The notes below the pieces were generated by a model that worked only from the letters and a program-made list of their open reading frames with translations, was not told the origin of the DNA and made no database searches. The translations under genes and the position numbers were made by a program. 64,000 nucleotides of DNA from Crossaster papposus (Eukaryota; Echinodermata; Asteroidea; Velatida; Solasteridae): assembly GCA_037893245.1 (NCBI GenBank), contig JBAIAA010000606.1, forward strand, positions 1,714,347 to 1,778,346. The letters are read 5' to 3'. Shown piece by piece: positions 38,838 to 48,670 of this stretch. Position 1 is the first letter of the stretch. Each line of letters opens with the position of its first letter.

Positions 38838-41193
38838 ATGTAAAGGGAAAGAAGTATGCATTAGAAATATGTAAAGGGAAAGAAGTGCGCATAAGAAATA
38901 TGTGAAGGGAAAGAAGTGTGCATAAGAAATATGTAAAGGGAAAGAAGTGTGCATAAGAAATATGTAAAGGGAAAGAAGTGTGCATAAGAAATATGTAAAG
39001 GGAAAGAAGTGTGCATAAGAAATATGTAAAGGGAAAGAAGTGTGCATAAGAAATATGTAAAGGGAAAGAAGTGTGCATAAGAAATATGTAAAGGGAAAGA
39101 AGTGTGCATAAGAAATATGTAAAGGGAAAGAAGTGTGCATAAGAAATATGTAAAGGGAAAGAAGTGTGCATAAGAAATATGTAAAGGGAACGAAGTGTGC
39201 ATAAGAAATATGTAAAGGGAAAGAAGTGTGCATAAGAAATATGTAAAGGGAAAGAAGTGTGCATAAGAAATATGTAAAGGGAAAGAAGTGTGCATAAGAA
39301 AAATGTAAAGGGAAAGAAGTGTGCATAAGAAATATGTAAATGGAAAGATGTGTGCATAAGAAATATGTAAAGGGAAAGAAGTGTGCATAAGAAATATGTA
39401 AAGGGAAAGAAGTGTGCATAAGAAATATGTAAAGGGAAAGAAGTGTGCATAAGAAATATGTAAAGGGAAAGAAGTGTGCATAAGAAATATGTAAAGGGAA
39501 AGAAGTGTGCATACGAAATATGTAAAGGGAAAGAAGTGTGCATAAGAAATATGTAAAGGGAAAGAAGTGTGCATAAGAAATATGTAAAGGGAAAGAAGTG
39601 TGCATAAGAAATATGTAAAGGGAAAGAAGTGTGCATAAGAAATATGTAAAGGGAAAGAAGTGTGCATAAGAAATATGTAAAGGGAACGAAGTGTGCATAA
39701 GAAATATGTAAAGGGAAAGAAGTGTGCATAAGAAATATGTAAAGGGAAAGAAGTGTGCATAAGAAATATGTAATGGGAAAGAAGTGTGCATAAGAAATAT
39801 GTAAAGGGAAAGAAGTGTGCATAAGAAATATGTAAAGGGAAAGAAGTGTGCATAAGAAATATGTAAAGGGAAAGAAGTGTGCATAAGAAATATGTAAAGG
39901 GAAAGAAGTGTGCATAAGAAATATGTAAAGGGAAAGAAGTGTGCATAAGAAATATGTAAAGGGAAAGAAGTGTGCATAAGAAATATGTAAAGGGAAAGAA
40001 GTGTGCATAAGAAATATGTAAAGGGAAAGAAGTGTGCATAAGAAATATGTAAAGGGAAAGAAGTGTGCATAAGAAATATGTAAAGGGAAAGAAGTGTGCA
40101 TAAGAAATATGTAAAGGGAAAGAAGTGTGCATAAGAAATATGTAAAGGGAACGAAGTGTGCATAAGAAATATGTAAAGGGAAAGAAGTGTGCATAAGAAA
40201 TATGTAAAGGGAAAGAAGTGTGCATAAGAAATATGTAAAGGGAAAGAAGTGTGCATAAGAAATATGTAAAGGGAAAGAAGTGTGCATAAGAAATATGTAA
40301 AGGGAACGAAGTGTGCATAAGAAATATGTAAAGGGAAAGAAGTGTGCATAAGAAATATGTAAAGGGAAAGAAGTGTGCATAAGAAATATGTAATGGGAAA
40401 GAAGTGTGCATAAGAAATATGTAAAGGGAAAGAAGTGTGCATAAGAAATATGTAAAGGGAAAGAAGTGTGCATAAGAAATATGTAAAGGGAAAGAAGTGT
40501 GCATAAGAAATATGTAAAGGGAAAGAAGTGTGCATAAGAAATATGTAAAGGGAAAGAAGTGTGCATAAGAAATATGTAAAGGGAAAGAAGTGTGCATAAG
40601 AAATATGTAAAGGGAAAGAAGTGTGCATAAGAAATATGTAAAGGGAAAGAAGTGTGCATAAGAAATATGTAAAGGGAAAGAAGTGTGCATAAGAAATATG
40701 TAAAGGGAAAGAAGTGTGCATAAGAAATATGTAAAGGGAAAGAAGTGTGCATAAGAAATATGTAAAGGGAAAGAAGTGTGCATAAGAAATATGTAAAGGG
40801 AAAGAAGTGTGCATAAGAAATATGTAAAGGGAAAGAAGTGTGCATAAGAAATATGTAAAGGGAAAGAAGTGTGCATAAGAAATATGTAAAGGGAAAGAAG
40901 TGTGCATAAGAAATATGTAAAGGGAAAGAAGTGTGCATAAGAAATATGTAAAGGGAATGAAGTGTGCATAAGAAATATGTAAAGGGAAAGAAGTGTGCAT
41001 AAGAAATATGTAAAGGGAAAGAAGTGTGCATAATAAATATGTAAAGGGAAAGAAGTGTGCATAAGAAATATGTAAAGGGAAAGAAGTGTGCATAAGAAAT
41101 ATGTAAAGGGAAAGAAGTGTGCATAAGAAATATGTAAAGGGAAAGAAGTGTGCATAAGAAATATGTAAAGAGAAAGAAGTGTGCATAAGAAAT

Positions 41194-41394
41194 AAACACA
41201 TGATGTGGGAACAAGCCCTCGAGTTAAATATGTAAAGGGAAAGAAGTGTGCATAAGAAATAAACACATGATGTGGGAACAAGCCCTCGAGTTAAATATGT
41301 AAAGGGAAAGAAGTGTGCATAAGAAATATGTAAAGGGAAAGAAGTGTGCATAAGAAATAAACACATGATGTGGGAACAAGCCCTCGAGTTAAAT
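41194..41394 (+). repeat. Insert triplet 2
   Basis: Inserts at 41,194-41,229, 41,261-41,296 and 41,359-41,394, with the same 67 + 98 spacing, entering AAAGAG monomer and following GCGCAT and GTGAATAAG variants as triplet 1, which lies 3,714 bp upstream. Confidence 0.95.
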
Positions 41395-42355
41395 ATGTAA
41401 AGGGAAAGAAGTGTGCATAAGAAATATGTAAAGGGAAAGAAGTGCGCATAAGAAATATGTAAAGGGAAAGAAGTGTGAATAAGAAATATGTAAAGGGAAA
41501 GAAGTGTGCATAAGAAATATGTAAACGGAAAGAAGTGTGCATAAGAAATATGTAAAGGGAAAGAAGTGTGCATAAGAAATATGTAAAGGGAAAGAAGTGT
41601 GCATAAGAAATATGTAAAGGGAAAGAAGTGTGCATAAGAAATATGTAAAGGGAAAGAAGTGTGCATAAGAAATATGTAAAGGGAAAGAAGTGTGCATAAG
41701 AAATATGTAAAGGGAAAGAAGTGTGCATAAGAAATATGTAAAGGGAAAGAAGTGTGCATAAGAAATATGTAAAGGGAAAGAAGTGTGCATAAGAAATATG
41801 TAAAGGGAAAGAAGTGTGCATAAGAAAAATGTAAAGGGAAAGAAGTGTGCATAAGAAATATGTAAAGGGAAAGAAGTGTGCATAAGAAATATGTAAAGGG
41901 AAAGAAGTGTGCATAAGAAATATGTAAAGGGAAAGAAGTGTGCATAAGAAATATGTAAAGGGAAAGAAGTGTGCATAAGAAATATGTAAAGGGAAAGAAG
42001 TGTGCATAAGAAATATGTAAAGGGAAAGAAGTGTGCATAAGAAATATGTAAAGGGAAAGAAGTGTGCATAAGAAATATGTAAAGGGAAAGAAGTGTGCAT
42101 AAGAAATATGTAAAGGGAAAGAAGTGTGCATAAGAAATATGTAAAGGGAAAGAAGTGTGCATAAGAAAAATGTAAAGGGAAAGAAGTGTGCATAAGAAAT
42201 ATGTAAATGGAAAGATGTGTGCATAAGAAATATGTAAAGGGAAAGAAGTGTGCATAAGAAATATGTAAAGGGAAAGAAGTGTGCATAAGAAATATGTAAA
42301 GGGAAAGAAGTGTGCATAAGAAATATGTAAAGGGAAAGAAGTGTGCATAAGAAAT

Positions 42356-42489
42356 AAACACATGATGTGGGAACAAGCCCTCGAGTTAAATATGTAAAGG
42401 GAAAGAAGTGTGCATAAGAAATATGTAAAGGGAAAGAAGTGTGCATAAGAAATAAACACATGATGTGGGAACAAGCCCTCGAGTTAAAT
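42356..42489 (+). repeat. Insert pair 6 (98-bp spacing)
   Basis: Inserts at 42,356-42,391 and 42,454-42,489. Downstream GAAGTATGCATAAG lacks the extra TT change seen after pairs 5 and 7, and a CATACG monomer follows at 42,604. It has no counterpart 6,653 bp later (49,009), because the array has switched to the homogeneous block there. Confidence 0.95.
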
Positions 42490-44132
42490 ATGTAAAGGGA
42501 AAGAAGTATGCATAAGAAATATGTAAAGGGAAAGAAGTGCGCATAAGAAATATGTAAAGGGAAAGAAGTGTGCATAAGAAATATGTAAAGGGAAAGAAGT
42601 GTGCATACGAAATATGTAAAGGGAAAGAAGTGTGCATAAGAAATATGTAAAGGGAAAGAAGTGTGCATAAGAAATATGTAAAGGGAAAGAAGTGTGCATA
42701 AGAAATATGTAAAGGGAAAGAAGTGTGCATAAGAAATATGTAAAGGGAAAGAAGTGTGCATAAGAAATATGTAAAGGGAACGAAGTGTGCATAAGAAATA
42801 TGTAAAGGGAAAGAAGTGTGCATAAGAAATATGTAAAGGGAAAGAAGTGTGCATAAGAAATATGTAATGGGAAAGAAGTGTGCATAAGAAATATGTAAAG
42901 GGAAAGAAGTGTGCATAAGAAATATGTAAAGGGAAAGAAGTGTGCATAAGAAATATGTAAAGGGAAAGAAGTGTGCATAAGAAATATGTAAAGGGAAAGA
43001 AGTGTGCATAAGAAATATGTAAAGGGAAAGAAGTGTGCATAAGAAATATGTAAAGGGAAAGAAGTGTGCATAAGAAATATGTAAAGGGAAAGAAGTGTGC
43101 ATAAGAAATATGTAAAGGGAAAGAAGTGTGCATAAGAAATATGTAAAGGGAAAGAAGTGTGCATAAGAAATATGTAAAGGGAAAGAAGTGTGCATAAGAA
43201 ATATGTAAAGGGAAAGAAGTGTGCATAAGAAATATGTAAAGGGAACGAAGTGTGCATAAGAAATATGTAAAGGGAAAGAAGTGTGCATAAGAAATATGTA
43301 AAGGGAAAGAAGTGTGCATAAGAAATATGTAATGGGAAAGAAGTGTGCATAAGAAATATGTAAAGGGAAAGAAGTGTGCATAAGAAATATGTAAAGGGAA
43401 AGAAGTGTGCATAAGAAATATGTAAAGGGAAAGAAGTGTGCATAAGAAATATGTAAAGGGAAAGAAGTGTGCATAAGAAATATGTAAAGGGAAAGAAGTG
43501 TGCATAAGAAATATGTAAAGGGAAAGAAGTGTGCATAAGAAATATGTAAAGGGAAAGAAGTGTGCATAAGAAATATGTAAAGGGAAAGAAGTGTGCATAA
43601 GAAATATGTAAAGGGAAAGAAGTGTGAATAAGAAATATGTAAAGGGAAAGAAGTGTGCATAAGAAATATGTAAAGGGAAAGAAGTGTGCATAAGAAATAT
43701 GTAAAGGGAAAGAAGTGTGCATAAGAAATATGTAAAGGGAAAGAAGTGTGCATAAGAAATATGTAAAGGGAAAGAAGTGTGCATAAGAAATATGTAAAGG
43801 GAAAGAAGTGTGCATAAGAAATATGTAAAGGGAAAGAAGTGTGCATAAGAAATATGTAAAGGGAAAGAAGTGTGCATAAGAAATATGTAAAGGGAAAGAA
43901 GTGTGCATAATAAATATGTAAAGGGAAAGAAGTGTGCATAAGAAATATGTAAAGGGAAAGAAGTGTGCATAATAAATATGTAAAGGGAAAGAAGTGTGCA
44001 TAAGAAATATGTAAAGGGAAAGAAGTGTGCATAAGAAATATGTAAAGGGAAAGAAGTGTGCATAAGAAATATGTAAAGGGAAAGAAGTGTGCATAAGAAA
44101 TATGTAAAGAGAAAGAAGTGTGCATAAGAAAT

Positions 44133-44333
44133 AAACACATGATGTGGGAACAAGCCCTCGAGTTAAATATGTAAAGGGAAAGAAGTGTGCATAAGAAATA
44201 AACACATGATGTGGGAACAAGCCCTCGAGTTAAATATGTAAAGGGAAAGAAGTGTGCATAAGAAATATGTAAAGGGAAAGAAGTGTGCATAAGAAATAAA
44301 CACATGATGTGGGAACAAGCCCTCGAGTTAAAT
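44133..44333 (+). repeat. Insert triplet 3
   Basis: Inserts at 44,133-44,168, 44,200-44,235 and 44,298-44,333. This is the 6,653-bp duplicate of triplet 1, and each insert is displaced by exactly that distance. Confidence 0.95.
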
Positions 44334-45356
44334 ATGTAAAGGGAAAGAAGTGTGCATAAGAAATATGTAAAGGGAAAGAAGTGCGCATAAGAAATATGTA
44401 AAGGGAAAGAAGTGTGAATAAGAAATATGTAAAGTGAAAGAAGTGTGCATAAGAAATATGTAAACGGAAAGAAGTGTGCATAAGAAATATGTAAAGGGAA
44501 AGAGGTGTGCATAAGAAATATGTAAAGGGAAAGAAGTGTGCATAAGAAATATGTAAAGGGAAAGAAGTGTGCATAAGAAATATGTAAAGGGAAAGAAGTG
44601 TGCATAAGAAATATGTAAAGGGAAAGAAGTGTGCATAAGAAATATGTAAAGGGAAAGAAGTGTGCATAAGAAATATGTAAAGGGAAAGAAGTGTGCATAA
44701 GAAATATGTAAAGGGAAAGAAGTGTGCATAAGAAATATGTAAAGGGAAAGAAGTGTGCATAAGAAAAATGTAAAGGGAAAGAAGTGTGCATAAGAAATAT
44801 GTAAAGGGAAAGAAGTGTGCATAAGAAATATGTAAAGGGAAAGAAGTGTGCATAAGAAATATGTAAAGGGAAAGAAGTGTGCATAAGAAATATGTAAAGG
44901 GAAAGAAGTGTGCATAAGAAATATGTAAAGGGAAAGAAGTGTGCATAAGAAATATGTAAAGGGAAAGAAGTGTGCATAAGAAATATGTAAAGGGAAAGAA
45001 GTGTGCATAAGAAATATGTAAAGGGAAAGAAGTGTGCATAAGAAATATGTAAAGGGAAAGAAGTGTGCATAAGAAATATGTAAAGGGAAAGAAGTGTGCA
45101 TAAGAAATATGTAAAGGGAAAGAAGTGTGCATAAGAAATATGTAAAGGGAAAGAAGTGTGCATAAGAAAAATGTAAAGGGAAAGAAGTGTGCATAAGAAA
45201 TATGTAAATGGAAAGATGTGTGCATAAGAAATATGTAAAGGGAAAGAAGTGTGCATAAGAAATATGTAAAGGGAAAGAAGTGTGCATAAGAAATATGTAA
45301 AGGGAAAGAAGTGTGCATAAGAAATATGTAAAGGGAAAGAAGTGTGCATAAGAAAT

Positions 45357-45490
45357 AAACACATGATGTGGGAACAAGCCCTCGAGTTAAATATGTAAAG
45401 GGAAAGAAGTGTGCATAAGAAATATGTAAAGGGAAAGAAGTGTGCATAAGAAATAAACACATGATGTGGGAACAAGCCCTCGAGTTAAAT
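45357..45490 (+). repeat. Insert pair 7 (98-bp spacing)
   Basis: Inserts at 45,357-45,392 and 45,455-45,490, the duplicate of pair 5, including the downstream GAAGTATGCATTAG. The TATGTGAAGG change that follows pair 5 is absent here. Confidence 0.95.
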
Positions 45491-47846
45491 ATGTAAAGGG
45501 AAAGAAGTATGCATTAGAAATATGTAAAGGGAAAGAAGTGCGCATAAGAAATATGTAAAGGGAAAGAAGTGTGCATAAGAAATATGTAAAGGGAAAGAAG
45601 TGTGCATAAGAAATATGTAAAGGGAAAGAAGTGTGCATAAGAAATATGTAAAGGGAAAGAAGTGTGCATAAGAAATATGTAAAGGGAAAGAAGTGTGCAT
45701 AAGAAATATGTAAAGGGAAAGAAGTGTGCATAAGAAATATGTAAAGGGAAAGAAGTGTGCATAAGAAATATGTAAAGGGAAAGAAGTGTGCATAAGAAAT
45801 ATGTAAAGGGAAAGAAGTGTGCATAAGAAATATGTAAAGGGAACGAAGTGTGCATAAGAAATATGTAAAGGGAAAGAAGTGTGCATAAGAAATATGTAAA
45901 GGGAAAGAAGTGTGCATAAGAAATATGTAAAGGGAAAGAAGTGTGCATAAGAAAAATGTAAAGGGAAAGAAGTGTGCATAAGAAATATGTAAATGGAAAG
46001 ATGTGTGCATAAGAAATATGTAAAGGGAAAGAAGTGTGCATAAGAAATATGTAAAGGGAAAGAAGTGTGCATAAGAAATATGTAAAGGGAAAGAAGTGTG
46101 CATAAGAAATATGTAAAGGGAAAGAAGTGTGCATAAGAAATATGTAAAGGGAAAGAAGTGTGCATACGAAATATGTAAAGGGAAAGAAGTGTGCATAAGA
46201 AATATGTAAAGGGAAAGAAGTGTGCATAAGAAATATGTAAAGGGAAAGAAGTGTGCATAAGAAATATGTAAAGGGAAAGAAGTGTGCATAAGAAATATGT
46301 AAAGGGAAAGAAGTGTGCATAAGAAATATGTAAAGGGAACGAAGTGTGCATAAGAAATATGTAAAGGGAAAGAAGTGTGCATAAGAAATATGTAAAGGGA
46401 AAGAAGTGTGCATAAGAAATATGTAATGGGAAAGAAGTGTGCATAAGAAATATGTAAAGGGAAAGAAGTGTGCATAAGAAATATGTAAAGGGAAAGAAGT
46501 GTGCATAAGAAATATGTAAAGGGAAAGAAGTGTGCATAAGAAATATGTAAAGGGAAAGAAGTGTGCATAAGAAATATGTAAAGGGAAAGAAGTGTGCATA
46601 AGAAATATGTAAAGGGAAAGAAGTGTGCATAAGAAATATGTAAAGGGAAAGAAGTGTGCATAAGAAATATGTAAAGGGAAAGAAGTGTGCATAAGAAATA
46701 TGTAAAGGGAAAGAAGTGTGCATAAGAAATATGTAAAGGGAAAGAAGTGTGCATAAGAAATATGTAAAGGGAAAGAAGTGTGCATAAGAAATATGTAAAG
46801 GGAACGAAGTGTGCATAAGAAATATGTAAAGGGAAAGAAGTGTGCATAAGAAATATGTAAAGGGAAAGAAGTGTGCATAAGAAATATGTAAAGGGAAAGA
46901 AGTGTGCATAAGAAATATGTAAAGGGAAAGAAGTGTGCATAAGAAATATGTAAAGGGAACGAAGTGTGCATAAGAAATATGTAAAGGGAAAGAAGTGTGC
47001 ATAAGAAATATGTAAAGGGAAAGAAGTGTGCATAAGAAATATGTAATGGGAAAGAAGTGTGCATAAGAAATATGTAAAGGGAAAGAAGTGTGCATAAGAA
47101 ATATGTAAAGGGAAAGAAGTGTGCATAAGAAATATGTAAAGGGAAAGAAGTGTGCATAAGAAATATGTAAAGGGAAAGAAGTGTGCATAAGAAATATGTA
47201 AAGGGAAAGAAGTGTGCATAAGAAATATGTAAAGGGAAAGAAGTGTGCATAAGAAATATGTAAAGGGAAAGAAGTGTGCATAAGAAATATGTAAAGGGAA
47301 AGAAGTGTGCATAAGAAATATGTAAAGGGAAAGAAGTGTGCATAAGAAATATGTAAAGGGAAAGAAGTGTGCATAAGAAATATGTAAAGGGAAAGAAGTG
47401 TGCATAAGAAATATGTAAAGGGAAAGAAGTGTGCATAAGAAATATGTAAAGGGAAAGAAGTGTGCATAAGAAATATGTAAAGGGAAAGAAGTGTGCATAA
47501 GAAATATGTAAAGGGAAAGAAGTGTGCATAAGAAATATGTAAAGGGAAAGAAGTGTGCATAAGAAATATGTAAAGGGAAAGAAGTGTGCATAAGAAATAT
47601 GTAAAGGGAATGAAGTGTGCATAAGAAATATGTAAAGGGAAAGAAGTGTGCATAAGAAATATGTAAAGGGAAAGAAGTGTGCATAATAAATATGTAAAGG
47701 GAAAGAAGTGTGCATAAGAAATATGTAAAGGGAAAGAAGTGTGCATAAGAAATATGTAAAGGGAAAGAAGTGTGCATAAGAAATATGTAAAGGGAAAGAA
47801 GTGTGCATAAGAAATATGTAAAGAGAAAGAAGTGTGCATAAGAAAT

Positions 47847-48047
47847 AAACACATGATGTGGGAACAAGCCCTCGAGTTAAATATGTAAAGGGAAAGAAGT
47901 GTGCATAAGAAATAAACACATGATGTGGGAACAAGCCCTCGAGTTAAATATGTAAAGGGAAAGAAGTGTGCATAAGAAATATGTAAAGGGAAAGAAGTGT
48001 GCATAAGAAATAAACACATGATGTGGGAACAAGCCCTCGAGTTAAAT
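47847..48047 (+). repeat. Insert triplet 4 (last inserts in the window)
   Basis: Inserts at 47,847-47,882, 47,914-47,949 and 48,012-48,047, the duplicate of triplet 2. No insert occurs in the remaining 15.9 kb. Confidence 0.95.
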
Positions 48048-48660
48048 ATGTAAAGGGAAAGAAGTGTGCATAAGAAATATGTAAAGGGAAAGAAGTGCGC
48101 ATAAGAAATATGTAAAGGGAAAGAAGTGTGAATAAGAAATATGTAAAGGGAAAGAAGTGTGCATAAGAAATATGTAAACGGAAAGAAGTGTGCATAAGAA
48201 ATATGTAAAGGGAAAGAAGTGTGCATAAGAAATATGTAAAGGGAAAGAAGTGTGCATAAGAAATATGTAAAGGGAAAGAAGTGTGCATAAGAAATATGTA
48301 AAGGGAAAGAAGTGTGCATAAGAAATATGTAAAGGGAAAGAAGTGTGCATAAGAAATATGTAAAGGGAAAGAAGTGTGCATAAGAAATATGTAAAGGGAA
48401 AGAAGTGTGCATAAGAAATATGTAAAGGGAAAGAAGTGTGCATAAGAAATATGTAAAGGGAAAGAAGTGTGCATAAGAAAAATGTAAAGGGAAAGAAGTG
48501 TGCATAAGAAATATGTAAAGGGAAAGAAGTGTGCATAAGAAATATGTAAAGGGAAAGAAGTGTGCATAAGAAATATGTAAAGGGAAAGAAGTGTGCATAA
48601 GAAATATGTAAAGGGAAAGAAGTGTGCATAAGAAATATGTAAAGGGAAAGAAGTGTGCAT

Positions 48661-48670
48661 AAGGAAATAT
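48661..48670 (+). repeat. 32-bp monomer at the switch into homogeneous array
   Basis: CATAAGGAAATATG has one extra G compared with consensus, near 48,663. The last marker shared with the higher-order repeat is CATAAGAAAAATG at about 48,479, and the next expected one (about 48,822) is missing. The extra base therefore lies inside the interval where the higher-order repeat stops and perfect monomers begin. Confidence 0.9.

Larger units (their letters stand above)
35950..48660 (+). repeat. Higher-order repeat array, period 6,653 bp
   Basis: Markers between about 35,950 and 42,000 recur exactly 6,653 bp later: CATACG 35,951 and 42,604; AACGA 36,126 and 42,779; TAATGGG 36,212 and 42,865; AACGA 36,591 and 43,244; GTGAAT 36,971 and 43,624; GCATAAT 37,252 and 43,905; and eight inserts from 37,480/44,133 to 41,359/48,012. 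The period equals 203 monomers plus 10 inserts. Only a few single-base differences separate the copies (for example AAAGTG near 44,435 and TATGTGAAGG near 38,903), so the duplication is recent or actively homogenised. The second copy is cut off at about 48,660 by the homogeneous block. Confidence 0.93.

Noticed and set aside
2715..48092. Short frames beginning at a TTG in the insert and reading MFPHHVF
   Set aside because: The apparent start is just the first possible TTG after the insert's own TAA; the same start appears at every insert in the closed frame.
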